64,000 nt of DNA from Acidimicrobiaceae bacterium (GTDB lineage Bacteria; Actinomycetota; Acidimicrobiia; Acidimicrobiales; RAAP-2): positions 1 to 64,000 of the forward strand of contig DAHUYG010000050.1 in NCBI GenBank assembly GCA_027315315.1, written 5' to 3'. The position numbers and the translations under genes are program-made. The notes beneath the pieces were generated by a model that saw only the letters and a program-made list of their open reading frames with translations, searched no databases and was not told the DNA's origin. Shown here piece after piece: positions 9,074 through 17,885 of the stretch (position 1 is its first letter; the number at the start of each line of letters is the position of its first letter).

Positions 9074-9768
9074 GCGGCCTGCAGCGCCTCTCGGAGCTCG
9101 GCGGTCAGCCGGCGCACCTGGCTGCGGGCAACCCGACCCCCGTCGGTGCGTGACTCGGGCTCGACCGGCGTGCCGACCGACACCGAGATCCTGAGCGGCT
9201 TGGGGAACTTCGCGCCCTTGGACATCGAGCGCTCGCTGCCCGAGATCCCGACCGGCACGACCGGGGCGCCCGTGCGCGCCGCGAGGAAGGCCACCCCCTC
9301 GAGGAGCTCGCCGACGTGTTCGCCGAAGCGGCGCGAGCCCTCGGGGAACATGACGAGCAACTGGCCGCGGCGCAGGACCTCCTCGGCGCGGTGCACCGAC
9401 TCGCGGTCGGCCCCGCTGCGGTGCACAGGGAAGACGCCCCAGATCTCGAGCAGGCGCCCGAAGCGCGGCGAGCTCCACAGCTCCTCCTTGGCCATGAAGA
9501 AGAGCTTCCGGCGGGTGAGGAAGGGCGTGAAGGCGAAGTCGAGGTTGGAGCGGTGCACCGGGGCGATGATGGCGGGGCCCTCGAGCGGGACGAGGTGGCG
9601 ACCCTTCACCCTCGGACGGAACCAGACCACGAGGATGCCGACGAGGAGCGACCGGCACGCCCGGTAGAAGAGCGAGAGGTGCGGGTCGATCCGGAAGGTG
9701 GCCCCCCGCTTGATGCCGGGCCCGTCCTGGGTCTCCTCTGGGGCCCCCCGGTCGGGGATCGGGGTCAC
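9052..9768 (-). CDS. plsC: 1-acyl-sn-glycerol-3-phosphate acyltransferase (PlsC family)
   Basis: A 238-aa acyltransferase with the catalytic HX4D box as HRSNLD and the substrate-binding block MFPEGSRR. A hydrophobic segment (LLVGILVVWF) lies near residue 35. It probably makes phosphatidic acid at the membrane. The GTG start at 9768 overlaps the cmk stop (GTGA). A cmk-plsC pair is common in actinobacteria, and some fuse the two; here they are separate but coupled. The 3' end overlaps the convergent GT2 gene. Confidence 0.88.
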   Translation of the reverse strand: MTPIPDRGAPEETQDGPGIKRGATFRIDPHLSLFYRACRSLLVGILVVWFRPRVKGRHLVPLEGPAIIAPVHRSNLDFAFTPFLTRRKLFFMAKEELWSSPRFGRLLEIWGVFPVHRSGADRESVHRAEEVLRRGQLLVMFPEGSRRFGEHVGELLEGVAFLAARTGAPVVPVGISGSERSMSKGAKFPKPLRISVSVGTPVEPESRTDGGRVARSQVRRLTAELREALQAAYDEAAR

Positions 9769-10379
9769 AGCCACGACAGCACCTCCTCGACCACATCCTC
9801 GACGCTGCGCCCGGTCGTGTCGAGGACGTGCGCGTCGGGTGCGGTGACGAGCGGCGACACCGGTCTGGTCGAGTCGAGCCGGTCGCGCCGGGCGACCCCG
9901 TCGGCGGACTCGTCGTGTCCGCGACGGCGGGCCCGCTCGTCGGGGGCGGCGGTCAAGAAGACCTTCAGGGTCGCGTCCGGGAAGACCACCGAGCCGATGT
10001 CCCGGCCCTCGACCACGCCGCCCGGGCGCCCGGCGGCCCAGGCGCGCTGGCGCTTCACGAGCTCGCGGCGCACCTCGGGGTTCGCCGCCACGTTCGAGAC
10101 GGCCCGGCTCACCTCTGGGGTGCGGATGGCGTCGGTGATGTCGTGGCCGTTCATGACCACGCGACGGCCGACCTCGAGCTCGGCCGTCGCCGCGATCTTG
10201 GCCACGGCGGCCCCGTCGCCCGGGTCCACCCCGTCGCGGAGGGCCTGCCAGGCGACGGAGCGGTACATGGCCCCGGTGTCGAGGCGTTCGAGGCCGAGCC
10301 GCTCGGCGACCGCCCGCGAGACGGTCGACTTGCCGGCCCCGGCCGGGCCGTCGATCGCGATCAGGGGACCGGGCGTCAC
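9765..10379 (-). CDS. cmk: (d)CMP kinase
   Basis: A 204-aa cytidylate kinase phosphorylating CMP and dCMP. It has the P-loop IDGPAGAGKST, the family LDTGAMYRSVAW, and VVEGRDIGSVVFPDA. It is slightly short at the lid (ERARRR...). GTG 10379 overlaps the aroA stop. It is the fourth gene of aroH-tyrA-aroA-cmk-plsC, an arrangement linking aromatic biosynthesis with nucleotide and lipid genes in many bacteria. Confidence 0.95.
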   Translation of the reverse strand: MTPGPLIAIDGPAGAGKSTVSRAVAERLGLERLDTGAMYRSVAWQALRDGVDPGDGAAVAKIAATAELEVGRRVVMNGHDITDAIRTPEVSRAVSNVAANPEVRRELVKRQRAWAAGRPGGVVEGRDIGSVVFPDATLKVFLTAAPDERARRRGHDESADGVARRDRLDSTRPVSPLVTAPDAHVLDTTGRSVEDVVEEVLSWL

Positions 10380-11707
10380 GTCGCTTCGGCCTCGGGCCCC
10401 CAGGCGCCGGACCCCGCCGCCCGCTCCAGGTCGGCCAGGAAGGCCGGGTAGCTGGTGTCGATCGCACCGACGCCCGCGATCGAGCCGCCGGCCGGGCTGG
10501 CGAGCGCTGCGACGACGCCCGCCATGGCCAGCCGGTGGTCACCCCGCCCGTCGAAGCGCACCGGGGCGGGACCGATCCCGCCCGTCCCCTCGACGACGAG
10601 CCGGTCCCCCTCGGCCCTGGCCCGCCCGCCGCAGGCCTCGACGAGGGCGACCGTCGCCGCCAGGCGGTCGGTCTCCTTCACCGTGAGCTCGGCGACGTCT
10701 CGGAAGGTCGTGGTGCCCGTCGCCGCTGCGGCGGCCACCGCGAGGATCGGCACCTCGTCGAGCGAGGGGATCTCGGCGGCATCCACCAGCGTGCCCGAGA
10801 GCTGCGAGTGGGCGGCCGCGACGTCCGCGGCGCCCTCGAGGAGCGGGCCGATCGAGACCCTGGCCCCCATGCGCTCGAGGACCCCCACGAACCCGATCCG
10901 CTCGGGCCCGGCGTAGAGGTTCGTCACGACCACCTCGCTCCCCGGGACCACGCACGCGCCCACGATCCAGAACGCCGCCTGGGACGGGTCGCCCGGGATG
11001 TCGAGGTCGAGGGGCCGGAGCGCCGAGCGACGCACGGTGATGACGCGCCCTTTCCCTCGGGGCTCGACCTCGAGATCGGCGCCGGCCGCCGCGAGCATCT
11101 CCTCGGTGTGGGCGCGCGTGGCGACGGGCTCCCGGACGATCGTCTCCCCCTCGGCGTCGAGGCCGGCGAAGAGGATCGCCGACTTCACCTGTGCGCTCGC
11201 CATGGGCGGGGTCCAGTCGATGCCCCGCAGCCTCCCGCCGCGCACGACGAGGGGCGGGGTCACACGCTGGCCGCGGCCCTCGAGGGCCGCGCCCATGGCG
11301 CCGAGCGGCGCCGCCACCCGGTCCATCGGCCGCCTCGAGAGCGAGGCGTCCCCGAAGAGCGTCGTCGTCCAGGGGAAGCCGGCCACCACCCCGGCGAGGA
11401 GCCGCATGGAGGTACCCGAGTTGCCGCAGTCGATGGGGGCGGGTTGCCCGAGGGCCCGACGGCCCCCCGTGACCCTGAGCGACGCCCCGCCGCCGTCCAC
11501 CTCGGCCCCCATGGCCGCCACCGCGGCGGCGGTCCGGACGACGTCGTCGCCGTCGGAGAGCCCGCGCAGCGCGCTCGTGCCCTCGGCCAGCGCGCCGATG
11601 AGGAGCGCCCGGTGCGAGATGGACTTGTCGCCCGGGGTGCGCAGGGTGCCCGCCAGTCGCCGGCCGCCCTCGATCGAGACGCGGTCGCTTCGGCCGGCGA
11701 CCCTCAC
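10376..11707 (-). CDS. aroA: 3-phosphoshikimate 1-carboxyvinyltransferase (EPSP synthase)
   Basis: A 443-aa shikimate-pathway enzyme joining PEP and shikimate-3-phosphate. Signatures are PGDKSISHRALL at the N-terminus, CGNSGTSMRL, the catalytic TDRL region (KETDRLAAT), and DGRGDHRLAM near the C-terminus. Length is normal. GTG 11707 overlaps the tyrA stop. A GNSGT motif stands where many EPSP synthases have GNAGT; glyphosate response cannot be judged from this alone. Confidence 0.96.
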   Translation of the reverse strand: MRVAGRSDRVSIEGGRRLAGTLRTPGDKSISHRALLIGALAEGTSALRGLSDGDDVVRTAAAVAAMGAEVDGGGASLRVTGGRRALGQPAPIDCGNSGTSMRLLAGVVAGFPWTTTLFGDASLSRRPMDRVAAPLGAMGAALEGRGQRVTPPLVVRGGRLRGIDWTPPMASAQVKSAILFAGLDAEGETIVREPVATRAHTEEMLAAAGADLEVEPRGKGRVITVRRSALRPLDLDIPGDPSQAAFWIVGACVVPGSEVVVTNLYAGPERIGFVGVLERMGARVSIGPLLEGAADVAAAHSQLSGTLVDAAEIPSLDEVPILAVAAAAATGTTTFRDVAELTVKETDRLAATVALVEACGGRARAEGDRLVVEGTGGIGPAPVRFDGRGDHRLAMAGVVAALASPAGGSIAGVGAIDTSYPAFLADLERAAGSGAWGPEAEAT

Positions 11708-12783
11708 GTCAGCCCGACCACGGTGCAGGACTGCCCCCGCGCCTCGACCGCCTTGCGCAGGGTGTCGGCCTCCTCGGCGTCGACGAGGAGCGTGAGCACC
11801 CCACGGGGACCCTCGGCCGAGTGGGCGATCGTGAGGTCGTAGATGTTGATCCCGAGGTCGCTCGCCAGCCCGGTGAACTCGGCCAGCACGCCGTAGCGGT
11901 CCGGCACCGGGACCCGGAGCTCGGCCAGCCGCTCGGGGCGGGCCGCCCCCGTCGGCAGCTCGCGGCGTGCCGTGCTCGCCCGCTGGAGGAGCTCGAGCAG
12001 GCCGCCCCGGTCCCCCGCCGCCACTCTCGCCCGGAGGCCCTGGAGGTCCTCGACGATCCGGTCCAACCCCTGGAGGATGGCCTCGGCGTTGTCGGCGCAG
12101 ATGTCGGGCCAGATGGAGGGCTGGCCGGCCGCCACCCGGGTCATGTCCCGGAACCCGCCGGCGGCCAGGCGCAGGAGCGCCCCGTCGGCCTTCGCCCCCT
12201 CGGCGGCGGCGTTCATGAGGGTGGCCGCCACGAGATGGGGCACGTGGGACACGACCGCCACCAGGCGGTCGTGATCCGAGGGCGAGAGCGTGAGGACGTC
12301 GGCGCCGAGCTCGCCCACGATCTCGGTCAAGAGCGAGTAGGTACCGGGGTCGGTCTCCACCGTCGGCGTGAGCACCCAGGTCGCCCCGACGAAGAGCTCG
12401 GGGTCGGCCCCGTCGATCCCCGCCTGTTCGGAGCCGGCCATCGGGTGCCCGCCGATGAACCGGGGGTCCTCCAGCGCGTCGACGACTGGCGCCTTCACCC
12501 CGCTCACGTCGCTCACCGCCACGAGCCGCGTGCGCCGGGGGTCGGCCAGGATCGCCCCTGCGACCGGTGCGGCGGACGACACCGGCGTCGCGACGAAGAC
12601 CACCTCGGCCTCGAGGCCCTCACCGACCTCGTCGATCAGCCCCCGCTCGAGCGCTCGCTCGGTCGCCTCGGGGTCGGCGTCCTTGCCGATCACGTGCCAG
12701 CCCCGGCGCCGGAGCGCCCATGCGAGCGATCCCCCGATGAGGCCGGTCCCGACCACGAGCGCCGTGCGTCGTTGCTCGCTCAT
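11704..12783 (-). CDS. tyrA: Prephenate dehydrogenase with C-terminal ACT-like domain
   Basis: A 359-aa TyrA for tyrosine synthesis: NAD-dependent oxidative decarboxylation of prephenate. The N-terminal Rossmann motif is VVGTGLIGGSLAWAL. The catalytic region has GGHPMAGSEQAG and VVSHVPHLVAATL. From about residue 285 on, LRVPVPDRYGVLAEFTGLASDLGINIYDL is an ACT-type regulatory domain, suggesting feedback by an amino acid. The ATG at 12783 lies 27 bases after the aroH stop. It overlaps aroA by four bases. Confidence 0.93.
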   Translation of the reverse strand: MSEQRRTALVVGTGLIGGSLAWALRRRGWHVIGKDADPEATERALERGLIDEVGEGLEAEVVFVATPVSSAAPVAGAILADPRRTRLVAVSDVSGVKAPVVDALEDPRFIGGHPMAGSEQAGIDGADPELFVGATWVLTPTVETDPGTYSLLTEIVGELGADVLTLSPSDHDRLVAVVSHVPHLVAATLMNAAAEGAKADGALLRLAAGGFRDMTRVAAGQPSIWPDICADNAEAILQGLDRIVEDLQGLRARVAAGDRGGLLELLQRASTARRELPTGAARPERLAELRVPVPDRYGVLAEFTGLASDLGINIYDLTIAHSAEGPRGVLTLLVDAEEADTLRKAVEARGQSCTVVGLT

Positions 12784-12810
12784 CGGCGGCTGGGCGTCCG
12801 GGGCGCCCCC

Positions 12811-13185
12811 TCAGACCGGGAGGTCATCGCGGAGCCCTTGGGCGCCGTGCAGATAGACGTGGCGGAGCTCCTCGCGCGAGCGCATGGTCGTGATGTGGAG
12901 GAGCACGCGCAGGCACCTCGGGGTGCTGTCGGCCACGGCGATCTCGGCCGCGCACAGCAGGGGGACGGCGCCGAAGCCGATGTCCCGGGCGCCGGCCGCC
13001 GGGAAGGCCGAGGTCACGTCGGGGGTGGTCGTGAAGAGGATGCTGATGATGTCGTCCTCGATCAGCCCGTTGCGCTCCATGATCGCGACGAGCAGCTCCT
13101 GGATCCGCGCCGCGATCTGCTCGGGGGTGTCCTCGTCGACCGTCGTCGCGCCGCGCAGCGCTCTCGTGGCTGGGGTGCCGGGCAT
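12811..13185 (-). CDS. aroH: Chorismate mutase, AroH type
   Basis: A 124-aa monofunctional chorismate mutase of the trimeric AroH fold known from Bacillus. Signatures are RALRGATTVDEDT at the start, DIISILFTTTPDVTSAFPA, and CLRVLLH with the key Arg. It supplies prephenate to the next gene, tyrA. The ATG at 13185 lies 9 nt after a TAGCAT box, so the mRNA would have almost no leader. Confidence 0.93.
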   Translation of the reverse strand: MPGTPATRALRGATTVDEDTPEQIAARIQELLVAIMERNGLIEDDIISILFTTTPDVTSAFPAAGARDIGFGAVPLLCAAEIAVADSTPRCLRVLLHITTMRSREELRHVYLHGAQGLRDDLPV

Positions 13186-13194
13186 CGAGGTCGC

Positions 13195-13200
13195 ATGCTA
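13195..13200 (-). promoter_or_regulatory. Candidate -10 (TAGCAT) of aroH-tyrA-aroA-cmk-plsC
   Basis: TAGCAT with 9 nt to the aroH ATG. It lies in the short gap after rluB and would drive the five-gene operon separately from scpA-scpB-rluB. Confidence 0.4.
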
Positions 13201-13244
13201 TCGGGCCCGCCGAAGCGGTCCCGTCCCACGCCCACCGCCGCCGG

Positions 13245-13976
13245 TCACCGGTGGGCGGCGATGGCGAGCGCCCGCACCTCGGCCGAGGTGAGCTCGCGCC
13301 AGTGGCCCGGCGGAAGCGAGCTGTCGCTCAGCGGGCCGATGCGGGTCCGCACCAGCCGACGGACCCGGTGGCCCACCGCCTCGCACATGCGACGGACCTG
13401 GCGGTTGCGCCCCTCGAGGAGCACGATCCGCAGCACGCCCGGGGCGACCACCCCGACGCGGGCCGGCGCGGTCACGCCGTCGCCGAGCTCGACGCCCTGG
13501 CGCAGGCGCCGCAGCGCGCCGGGGTTTGGGGTGGCGTCGAGCTCGACCAGGTACTCCTTGTCGACCCCGTGGGAGGGGTGGGCGACCGCCTGGGCGAGCT
13601 CCCCGTCGTTGGTGAGGATGAGCAGGCCCTCGGTCGCGAGGTCGAGCCGGCCGATCGGGAAGACCCTCGGCTCGTCCGGCACGAGATCCACCACGGTGCG
13701 GCGGCCCCGGGCGTCGGAGGCCGCCGAGAGCACGCCGGCCGGCTTGTTGAGGAGGTAGTAGACGAGGCCGGCGGCGGTGGCCACCGGGACCCCGTCGACG
13801 GCGACCCGGTGCTCGCCCGGGCGCACCCGCTGGCCGAGGACCGCCGGCCGGCCCTCCACGCTCACGCGACCGGACTCGATCAGCTCGTCGCAGGCGCGGC
13901 GGCTGCCGAAGCCGGCGCGGGCGAGGACCTTCTGGAGCCGCTCGCCCTCTCGGTCGGGTGTGGCCGGCTCGAACAA
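13245..13976 (-). CDS. rluB: 23S rRNA pseudouridine synthase, RluB/RsuA family
   Basis: A 243-aa RluB-type enzyme. The N-terminal S4 RNA-binding domain (ERLQKVLARAGFGSRRACDEL) is followed by the catalytic domain with FPIGRLDLATEGLLIL, which contains the catalytic Asp in GRLD, and LLEGRNRQVRRM. It isomerises a uridine in rRNA. The only reasonable start I see is TTG at 13976, seven bases after the scpB stop. It is the third gene of scpA-scpB-rluB, a classical arrangement. Confidence 0.92.
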   Translation of the reverse strand: MFEPATPDREGERLQKVLARAGFGSRRACDELIESGRVSVEGRPAVLGQRVRPGEHRVAVDGVPVATAAGLVYYLLNKPAGVLSAASDARGRRTVVDLVPDEPRVFPIGRLDLATEGLLILTNDGELAQAVAHPSHGVDKEYLVELDATPNPGALRRLRQGVELGDGVTAPARVGVVAPGVLRIVLLEGRNRQVRRMCEAVGHRVRRLVRTRIGPLSDSSLPPGHWRELTSAEVRALAIAAHR

Positions 13977-13982
13977 GCGGGG

Positions 13983-14555
13983 TCAGTCGCCGAGGGCGGG
14001 CCGGAGCCGGTCCTCGAGCTCGACCACCGCCTCGGGCCCCGGCAGGTACTCCTCGATCGGCGGCAGCTCGGCGAGCGAGTCGATGCCGAGGCGCTCCAAG
14101 AAGAGATCGGTCGTGCCGAAGAGCACCGCCTGGCCCGGTCCCTCGGCCCGGCCCACCGGCCCGATATAGCCGCGCTGCTCGAGCAGCCGAACGACCCCGT
14201 CGACGTTCACGCCGCGCAGCGCTGAGATCTGGGTGCGGGAGACCGGCTGGCGGTAGGCGACGATCGCGAGGGTCTCGAGCGCGGCGGTGGACAGGCGGTG
14301 CGAGACGTCGCGGTTCGCGAACCGCTCGACGAAGAGGGCCTGGTCGGGGTGGGTCTGGAACCGGTAGCCGCCGGCGATCTTGGCCAGCACGAAGCCGTGT
14401 CCGGCACGCTCGTAGGACTCGGTGAGCTCCCTCGCCGCCGCCTCCACGCGCTCGGCCCGCTCCTCGAAGAGCTCGGCCATGAGGCTCGGGGTGACCGGCT
14501 CGATGGCGACCATGACCACCGCCTCGATGGCCCGGCGAAGCTCGTCGTCGGTCAC
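13983..14555 (-). CDS. scpB: Segregation and condensation protein B
   Basis: A 190-aa winged-helix kleisin partner that assembles with SMC and ScpA to condense and segregate the chromosome. The tandem winged-helix pattern is visible (ELRRAIEAVVMVAIEPVT..., STAALETLAIVAYRQPVSRTQI, VDGVVRLLEQRGYI, LFGTTDLFLERLG). The GTG start is at 14555, nine bases after scpA. Confidence 0.95.
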   Translation of the reverse strand: MTDDELRRAIEAVVMVAIEPVTPSLMAELFEERAERVEAAARELTESYERAGHGFVLAKIAGGYRFQTHPDQALFVERFANRDVSHRLSTAALETLAIVAYRQPVSRTQISALRGVNVDGVVRLLEQRGYIGPVGRAEGPGQAVLFGTTDLFLERLGIDSLAELPPIEEYLPGPEAVVELEDRLRPALGD

Positions 14556-14564
14556 GGCGCCGGC

Positions 14565-15353
14565 TCAGCCGTTGTACTCGTCGAGCACGATCGCCCCGAC
14601 GCCAACGCCGACCAGCTCGGCGCCCGGGACCCACTCGATGGAGAGCTCGCCGAAGGTCCGGCCCTGCCCGAGCTGGACCCGCCCCAGCTTGCAGAGCTCC
14701 AAGATGGCGAGGAAGCGCACGATTACCTCGATGCGGGTGCCCAGGTGCCCGGTCAGCTCGGTGAAGGTGGTCGAGCGTCGGGCGGGCAGCTCGACGGCGA
14801 GCTCCTCGACCGCCTCGGCCACCGTCAGGGTGTCGACGGTGACGTGGCTGAGGTCGACCCGGGGCACCGGTCGCTCGGCGGTCGCCCGCAGGAAGGCCTC
14901 GGCCAGGTCTCGGGCGTCCACCCCCTCGAGGAGGTCCGGCGCGTGCACCGAAAACCCCTCGTCGAGGCCGCTCACGCGGGGCGCCGAACGGGCGGCGTCC
15001 TCGGCCAACTGGACCAGGCGGTCGGCCACCGCGGCGTAGGCCCGGCACTCGAGCAGGCGGGACAGAAGCAGGTCGCGCTCGTCCCAGCCGAGCAGTTCGT
15101 CCTCGGGGTCGACCTCGTCGGGGCCGGGCAGGAGCTTCTGGGACTTGAGCTCGAGGAGGATCGCCGCGACGAGGAGGAACTCGGAGAGGACCTCCATGCC
15201 GTACGCGTCCTTGGTGGCCTGCATCGTCGCCACGAAGGCGTCGACGACCGGCGCGAGCGGCACGTCCAAGATGTCGAGCTCGTGGGAGGTCACGAGGTGC
15301 AAGAGCAGATCGATCGGGCCCTCGAAGACCGGCGTAGAGACGTCGACGCCCAC
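14565..15353 (-). CDS. scpA: Segregation and condensation protein A (kleisin)
   Basis: A 262-aa kleisin. VFEGPIDLLLHLV is the conserved N-terminus, EFLLVAAILLELKSQKLLP the next helix, and the C-terminal winged helix ends in GELSIEW. It bridges SMC heads with ScpB. I choose GTG 15353 because a TATGGT box lies exactly 6 nt upstream and the family begins close to FEGPIDLLL. An ATG at 15383 is the alternative. It is divergent from trpS. Confidence 0.92.
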   Translation of the reverse strand: MGVDVSTPVFEGPIDLLLHLVTSHELDILDVPLAPVVDAFVATMQATKDAYGMEVLSEFLLVAAILLELKSQKLLPGPDEVDPEDELLGWDERDLLLSRLLECRAYAAVADRLVQLAEDAARSAPRVSGLDEGFSVHAPDLLEGVDARDLAEAFLRATAERPVPRVDLSHVTVDTLTVAEAVEELAVELPARRSTTFTELTGHLGTRIEVIVRFLAILELCKLGRVQLGQGRTFGELSIEWVPGAELVGVGVGAIVLDEYNG

Positions 15354-15359
15354 GGCCCG

Positions 15360-15365
15360 ACCATA
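15360..15365 (-). promoter_or_regulatory. Leaderless -10 (TATGGT) of scpA operon
   Basis: TATGGT, six bases, then the scpA GTG. If real, the ATG at 15383 cannot be the start, because it would lie upstream of transcription. Confidence 0.5.
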
Positions 15366-15418
15366 CCGAACCGGAGGCCTCATCTCGCGCACCTCGCGAG
15401 GAGGCATTCTTCGACCCC

Positions 15419-15424
15419 TACGAT
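15419..15424 (+). promoter_or_regulatory. Leaderless -10 (TACGAT) of trpS
   Basis: TACGAT with 8 nt to the ATG at 15433. It is divergent from the scpA box. Confidence 0.5.
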
Positions 15425-15432
15425 GGCCGCCC

Positions 15433-16413
15433 ATGGCCACGGTCTTCTCGGGCGTCCAGCCCTCGGGCGACTTCCACCTCGGCAACTACCTGGGCGCGTT
15501 CAGGAACTGGGTGGCCGCCCAGGGCGACAACGAGGCCTACTTCTGTGTGGTCGACCTCCACGCCTTGACCCTCGACATCGACCCCGAGGAGCTGCGCCGC
15601 CGGACCATCGACTCCGCCGTGATCCTCCTGGCCGTCGGGCTCGACCCCGAGGTGGTCACCCTCTTCGTCCAGAGCCACGTGGCAGAGCACACCCGCCTGG
15701 CCTGGCTCCTCGAGTGCACCGCCACCATGGGCGAGCTCAGCCGGATGACCCAGTACAAGGAGAAGGCGGCCCGGGGCGAGATGGTCCGGGTCGGCCTGTT
15801 CACCTACCCCGCCCTCATGGCAGCCGACATCCTCCTCTACCAGGTGGACGAGGTGCCGGTCGGCGACGACCAGCGCCAGCACCTCGAGCTCACCCGTGAC
15901 GTCGCCATCCGCTTCAACAACCGCTACGGCCCCACCTTTACGGTGCCGAGGGCCACGGTGCCCAAGCTCGGGGCGAGGGTGATGGACCTCCAGCACCCCG
16001 AGCGCAAGATGTCCAAGTCGGTCGATTCGCCCATGGGCACCGTCGGGATCCTGGACGATCCGGGCGAGGTCCAGCGCAAGGTCATGCGGGCGGTCACCGA
16101 CGCCGAAACCACCGTCGCGTACGACCCCGAGCGCAAGCCCGGCGTGTCCAACCTGCTCGAGCTGCTCGCCGTGGCGACCGGGGTCGGCGTGGAGCAGGCG
16201 GCCGGGACCTACCGCGGCTACGGCCAGCTGAAGCGCGACGTCGCCGACGCCGTCGTGGCGCTCCTCTCCCCCATCCGCGAGCGGGCCCTTGAGCTCGGCT
16301 CGGATCTGGGCGAGGTCGAGCGGATCCTGTCGGTCGGCGCGGCGAGGGCCCGTGAGGCGGCGGCACCGACCTACGCCGCAGCGGCGCGGGCGATCGGGCT
16401 CACCTCTCCCTAG
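15433..16413 (+). CDS. trpS: Tryptophanyl-tRNA synthetase
   Basis: A 326-aa class I aaRS charging tRNA-Trp. The HIGH-like motif is in SGDFHLGNY and the KMSKS loop is RKMSKS. The TrpRS signature GDDQRQHLELTRD recognises the substrate. Length is normal. It is a single gene, divergent from scpA and convergent with the M50 protease gene, with only six bases between the stops. Confidence 0.97.
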   Translation: MATVFSGVQPSGDFHLGNYLGAFRNWVAAQGDNEAYFCVVDLHALTLDIDPEELRRRTIDSAVILLAVGLDPEVVTLFVQSHVAEHTRLAWLLECTATMGELSRMTQYKEKAARGEMVRVGLFTYPALMAADILLYQVDEVPVGDDQRQHLELTRDVAIRFNNRYGPTFTVPRATVPKLGARVMDLQHPERKMSKSVDSPMGTVGILDDPGEVQRKVMRAVTDAETTVAYDPERKPGVSNLLELLAVATGVGVEQAAGTYRGYGQLKRDVADAVVALLSPIRERALELGSDLGEVERILSVGAARAREAAAPTYAAAARAIGLTSP

Positions 16414-16419
16414 GGGCCC

Positions 16420-17349
16420 TCAACGGGGGATCCCGAGGATGGTCGCCCACCAGTTGAAGGTCGAGTCCGACAGGTGCCCGATGAGCGTGGTGTTGCCGTC
16501 GGGAATGATCCAGGCGAGGATCACGACGCCGAGCACGAGTGGCATCGTGTACTGGCGGATGCGGAGGTATCCCGGCCACCACGAGGCCGGGAGCATGCGC
16601 TCGATGACGACCGAGCCGTCGAGGGGCGGGATCGGCAACAGGTTGAACACCGTCAGCCAGAGGTTGATCACCCCGACGTAGAAGAGCACCTCGGCGAGCA
16701 GCTGGGGCCGGGGGTACTCGCCGAGCCCCTGCACCCCGTTGAAGGCGTGGAAGAGCAGCGCGGACGTCGCGCACAGCGCGATGTTCACCGCCGGGCCGGC
16801 GAGGGACACGAACACCCCGTGATTGCGCGGGCTCCGGAGCTTGGACACGTTCACCGGCACCGGCTTCGCCCAGCCGAACGCGCCGAAGCCGCCCAGGATC
16901 ATGAGGAGCGGGAAGATGATCGTTCCGAGGAGGTCCACGTGCGCCATCGGATTCAAGGTGAGGCGGCCGGCCCGCTTGGCCGTGTCGTCGCCGAAGGCGA
17001 GCGCGACCCAGCCGTGCGCGACCTCGTGGAGGATGATCGAGGGGACGATGACGCAGAAGAGGATGATCTCCTCGCGGGTGATCCGGTGCGTCGTCGTGAG
17101 GACGACCGCCACCGCCACCGCGAGCGCGAGCCACGTCCAGGTCCGCGACGAGTTGGCGGGCCGCCGTCGGGTGGGCGCCGGACCCTGCGGGGCGCCCCGG
17201 GGGCCCGGACCGGGGGTCGTGCCGGGGGGGTAGTAGTAGCCGCCCGAGCCATAGGGGCCGGCGCCCGGGGGCACCGAGCCCCCGCTCCCCGCGCCCGGGT
17301 CGTGGGGCGCGCCATGGTCCCCCGGCCACCGGCCGGGCGGGTCGCTCAT
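16420..17349 (-). CDS. Site-2 protease family (M50) membrane metalloprotease
   Basis: A 309-aa intramembrane zinc protease. After a Pro/Gly/Tyr-rich cytoplasmic tail (1-65), TM segments begin at about 70. HEVAHG is the HExxH zinc motif, and NLLPIPPLDGS provides the NPxPxxDG-like third ligand. About five TM helices are visible. It is of the small rhomboid-like S2P group without a PDZ domain. The substrate is unknown; such proteases usually cut anti-sigma factors or membrane peptides. It is the second gene after the DksA-like gene, four bases away. Confidence 0.88.
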   Translation of the reverse strand: MSDPPGRWPGDHGAPHDPGAGSGGSVPPGAGPYGSGGYYYPPGTTPGPGPRGAPQGPAPTRRRPANSSRTWTWLALAVAVAVVLTTTHRITREEIILFCVIVPSIILHEVAHGWVALAFGDDTAKRAGRLTLNPMAHVDLLGTIIFPLLMILGGFGAFGWAKPVPVNVSKLRSPRNHGVFVSLAGPAVNIALCATSALLFHAFNGVQGLGEYPRPQLLAEVLFYVGVINLWLTVFNLLPIPPLDGSVVIERMLPASWWPGYLRIRQYTMPLVLGVVILAWIIPDGNTTLIGHLSDSTFNWWATILGIPR

Positions 17350-17353
17350 GGGA

Positions 17354-17704
17354 TCAGGCTCGCGAGGCGCAGGTGATGCAGAGCCGGGCCGCCGGCTTGG
17401 CTTCGAGCCGGGCGGCCGAAATCTGCTGCCCGCAGCGCTCGCAGTGGCCGTAGGTCCCCCGCTCCACCCGCTCGAGCGCCGCCTCGACCTCGGCCAGGGC
17501 GTCCTTCAGCTCCCCGGCCAGCGCCTCGACCTCACCGCGCTCGGCGGTCACCTGGCTCGTGTCGGCGAAGTTCGAGTCGTAGTTGAGGCCCCCGGTCTCC
17601 CCGTGGCCGAGCTCGGCGAGCTGGCCCGCCAGGCTGGCGCGCTCCTCTTCGAGCAGCCCGCGGTAGTCGACCGCCGGTTCGGACGCTGGGGCGTCGTTCG
17701 CCAT
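17354..17704 (-). CDS. DksA/TraR-type C4 zinc-finger protein
   Basis: A 116-aa protein with an N-terminal coiled coil (LLEEERASLAGQLAEL, VEALAGELKDALAEVEAALERV) and a C-terminal Zn finger GHCERCGQQISAARLEAKPAARLCITC (Cys-x2-Cys...Cys-x2-Cys). This is the DksA/TraR family, which enters the RNA polymerase secondary channel. Actinobacterial members are often called general stress or RNAP-binding proteins. The ATG at 17704 lies 6 nt after TAGGCT. It is co-transcribed with the M50 protease. Confidence 0.87.
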   Translation of the reverse strand: MANDAPASEPAVDYRGLLEEERASLAGQLAELGHGETGGLNYDSNFADTSQVTAERGEVEALAGELKDALAEVEAALERVERGTYGHCERCGQQISAARLEAKPAARLCITCASRA

Positions 17705-17710
17705 GGGGTC

Positions 17711-17716
17711 AGCCTA
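17711..17716 (-). promoter_or_regulatory. Leaderless -10 (TAGGCT) of DksA-like gene
   Basis: TAGGCT, GACCCC, ATG. No Shine-Dalgarno sequence is possible. Confidence 0.55.
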
Positions 17717-17885
17717 GAGGTTCCCCCTCCCCGGGCGGCGCCCGGTGCACAATTCCCCCGCTTGCGCCCTGTCGCTCCGGGATCCGGGGCCCTGGTCCCA
17801 TGCGTGGGGACCTTCGGCCCTGGAAGAGGCCCCGCCCGGGCTTCATGGTGAAGATCGTTGCGATCGTGCGACGAGGGGAGGCACC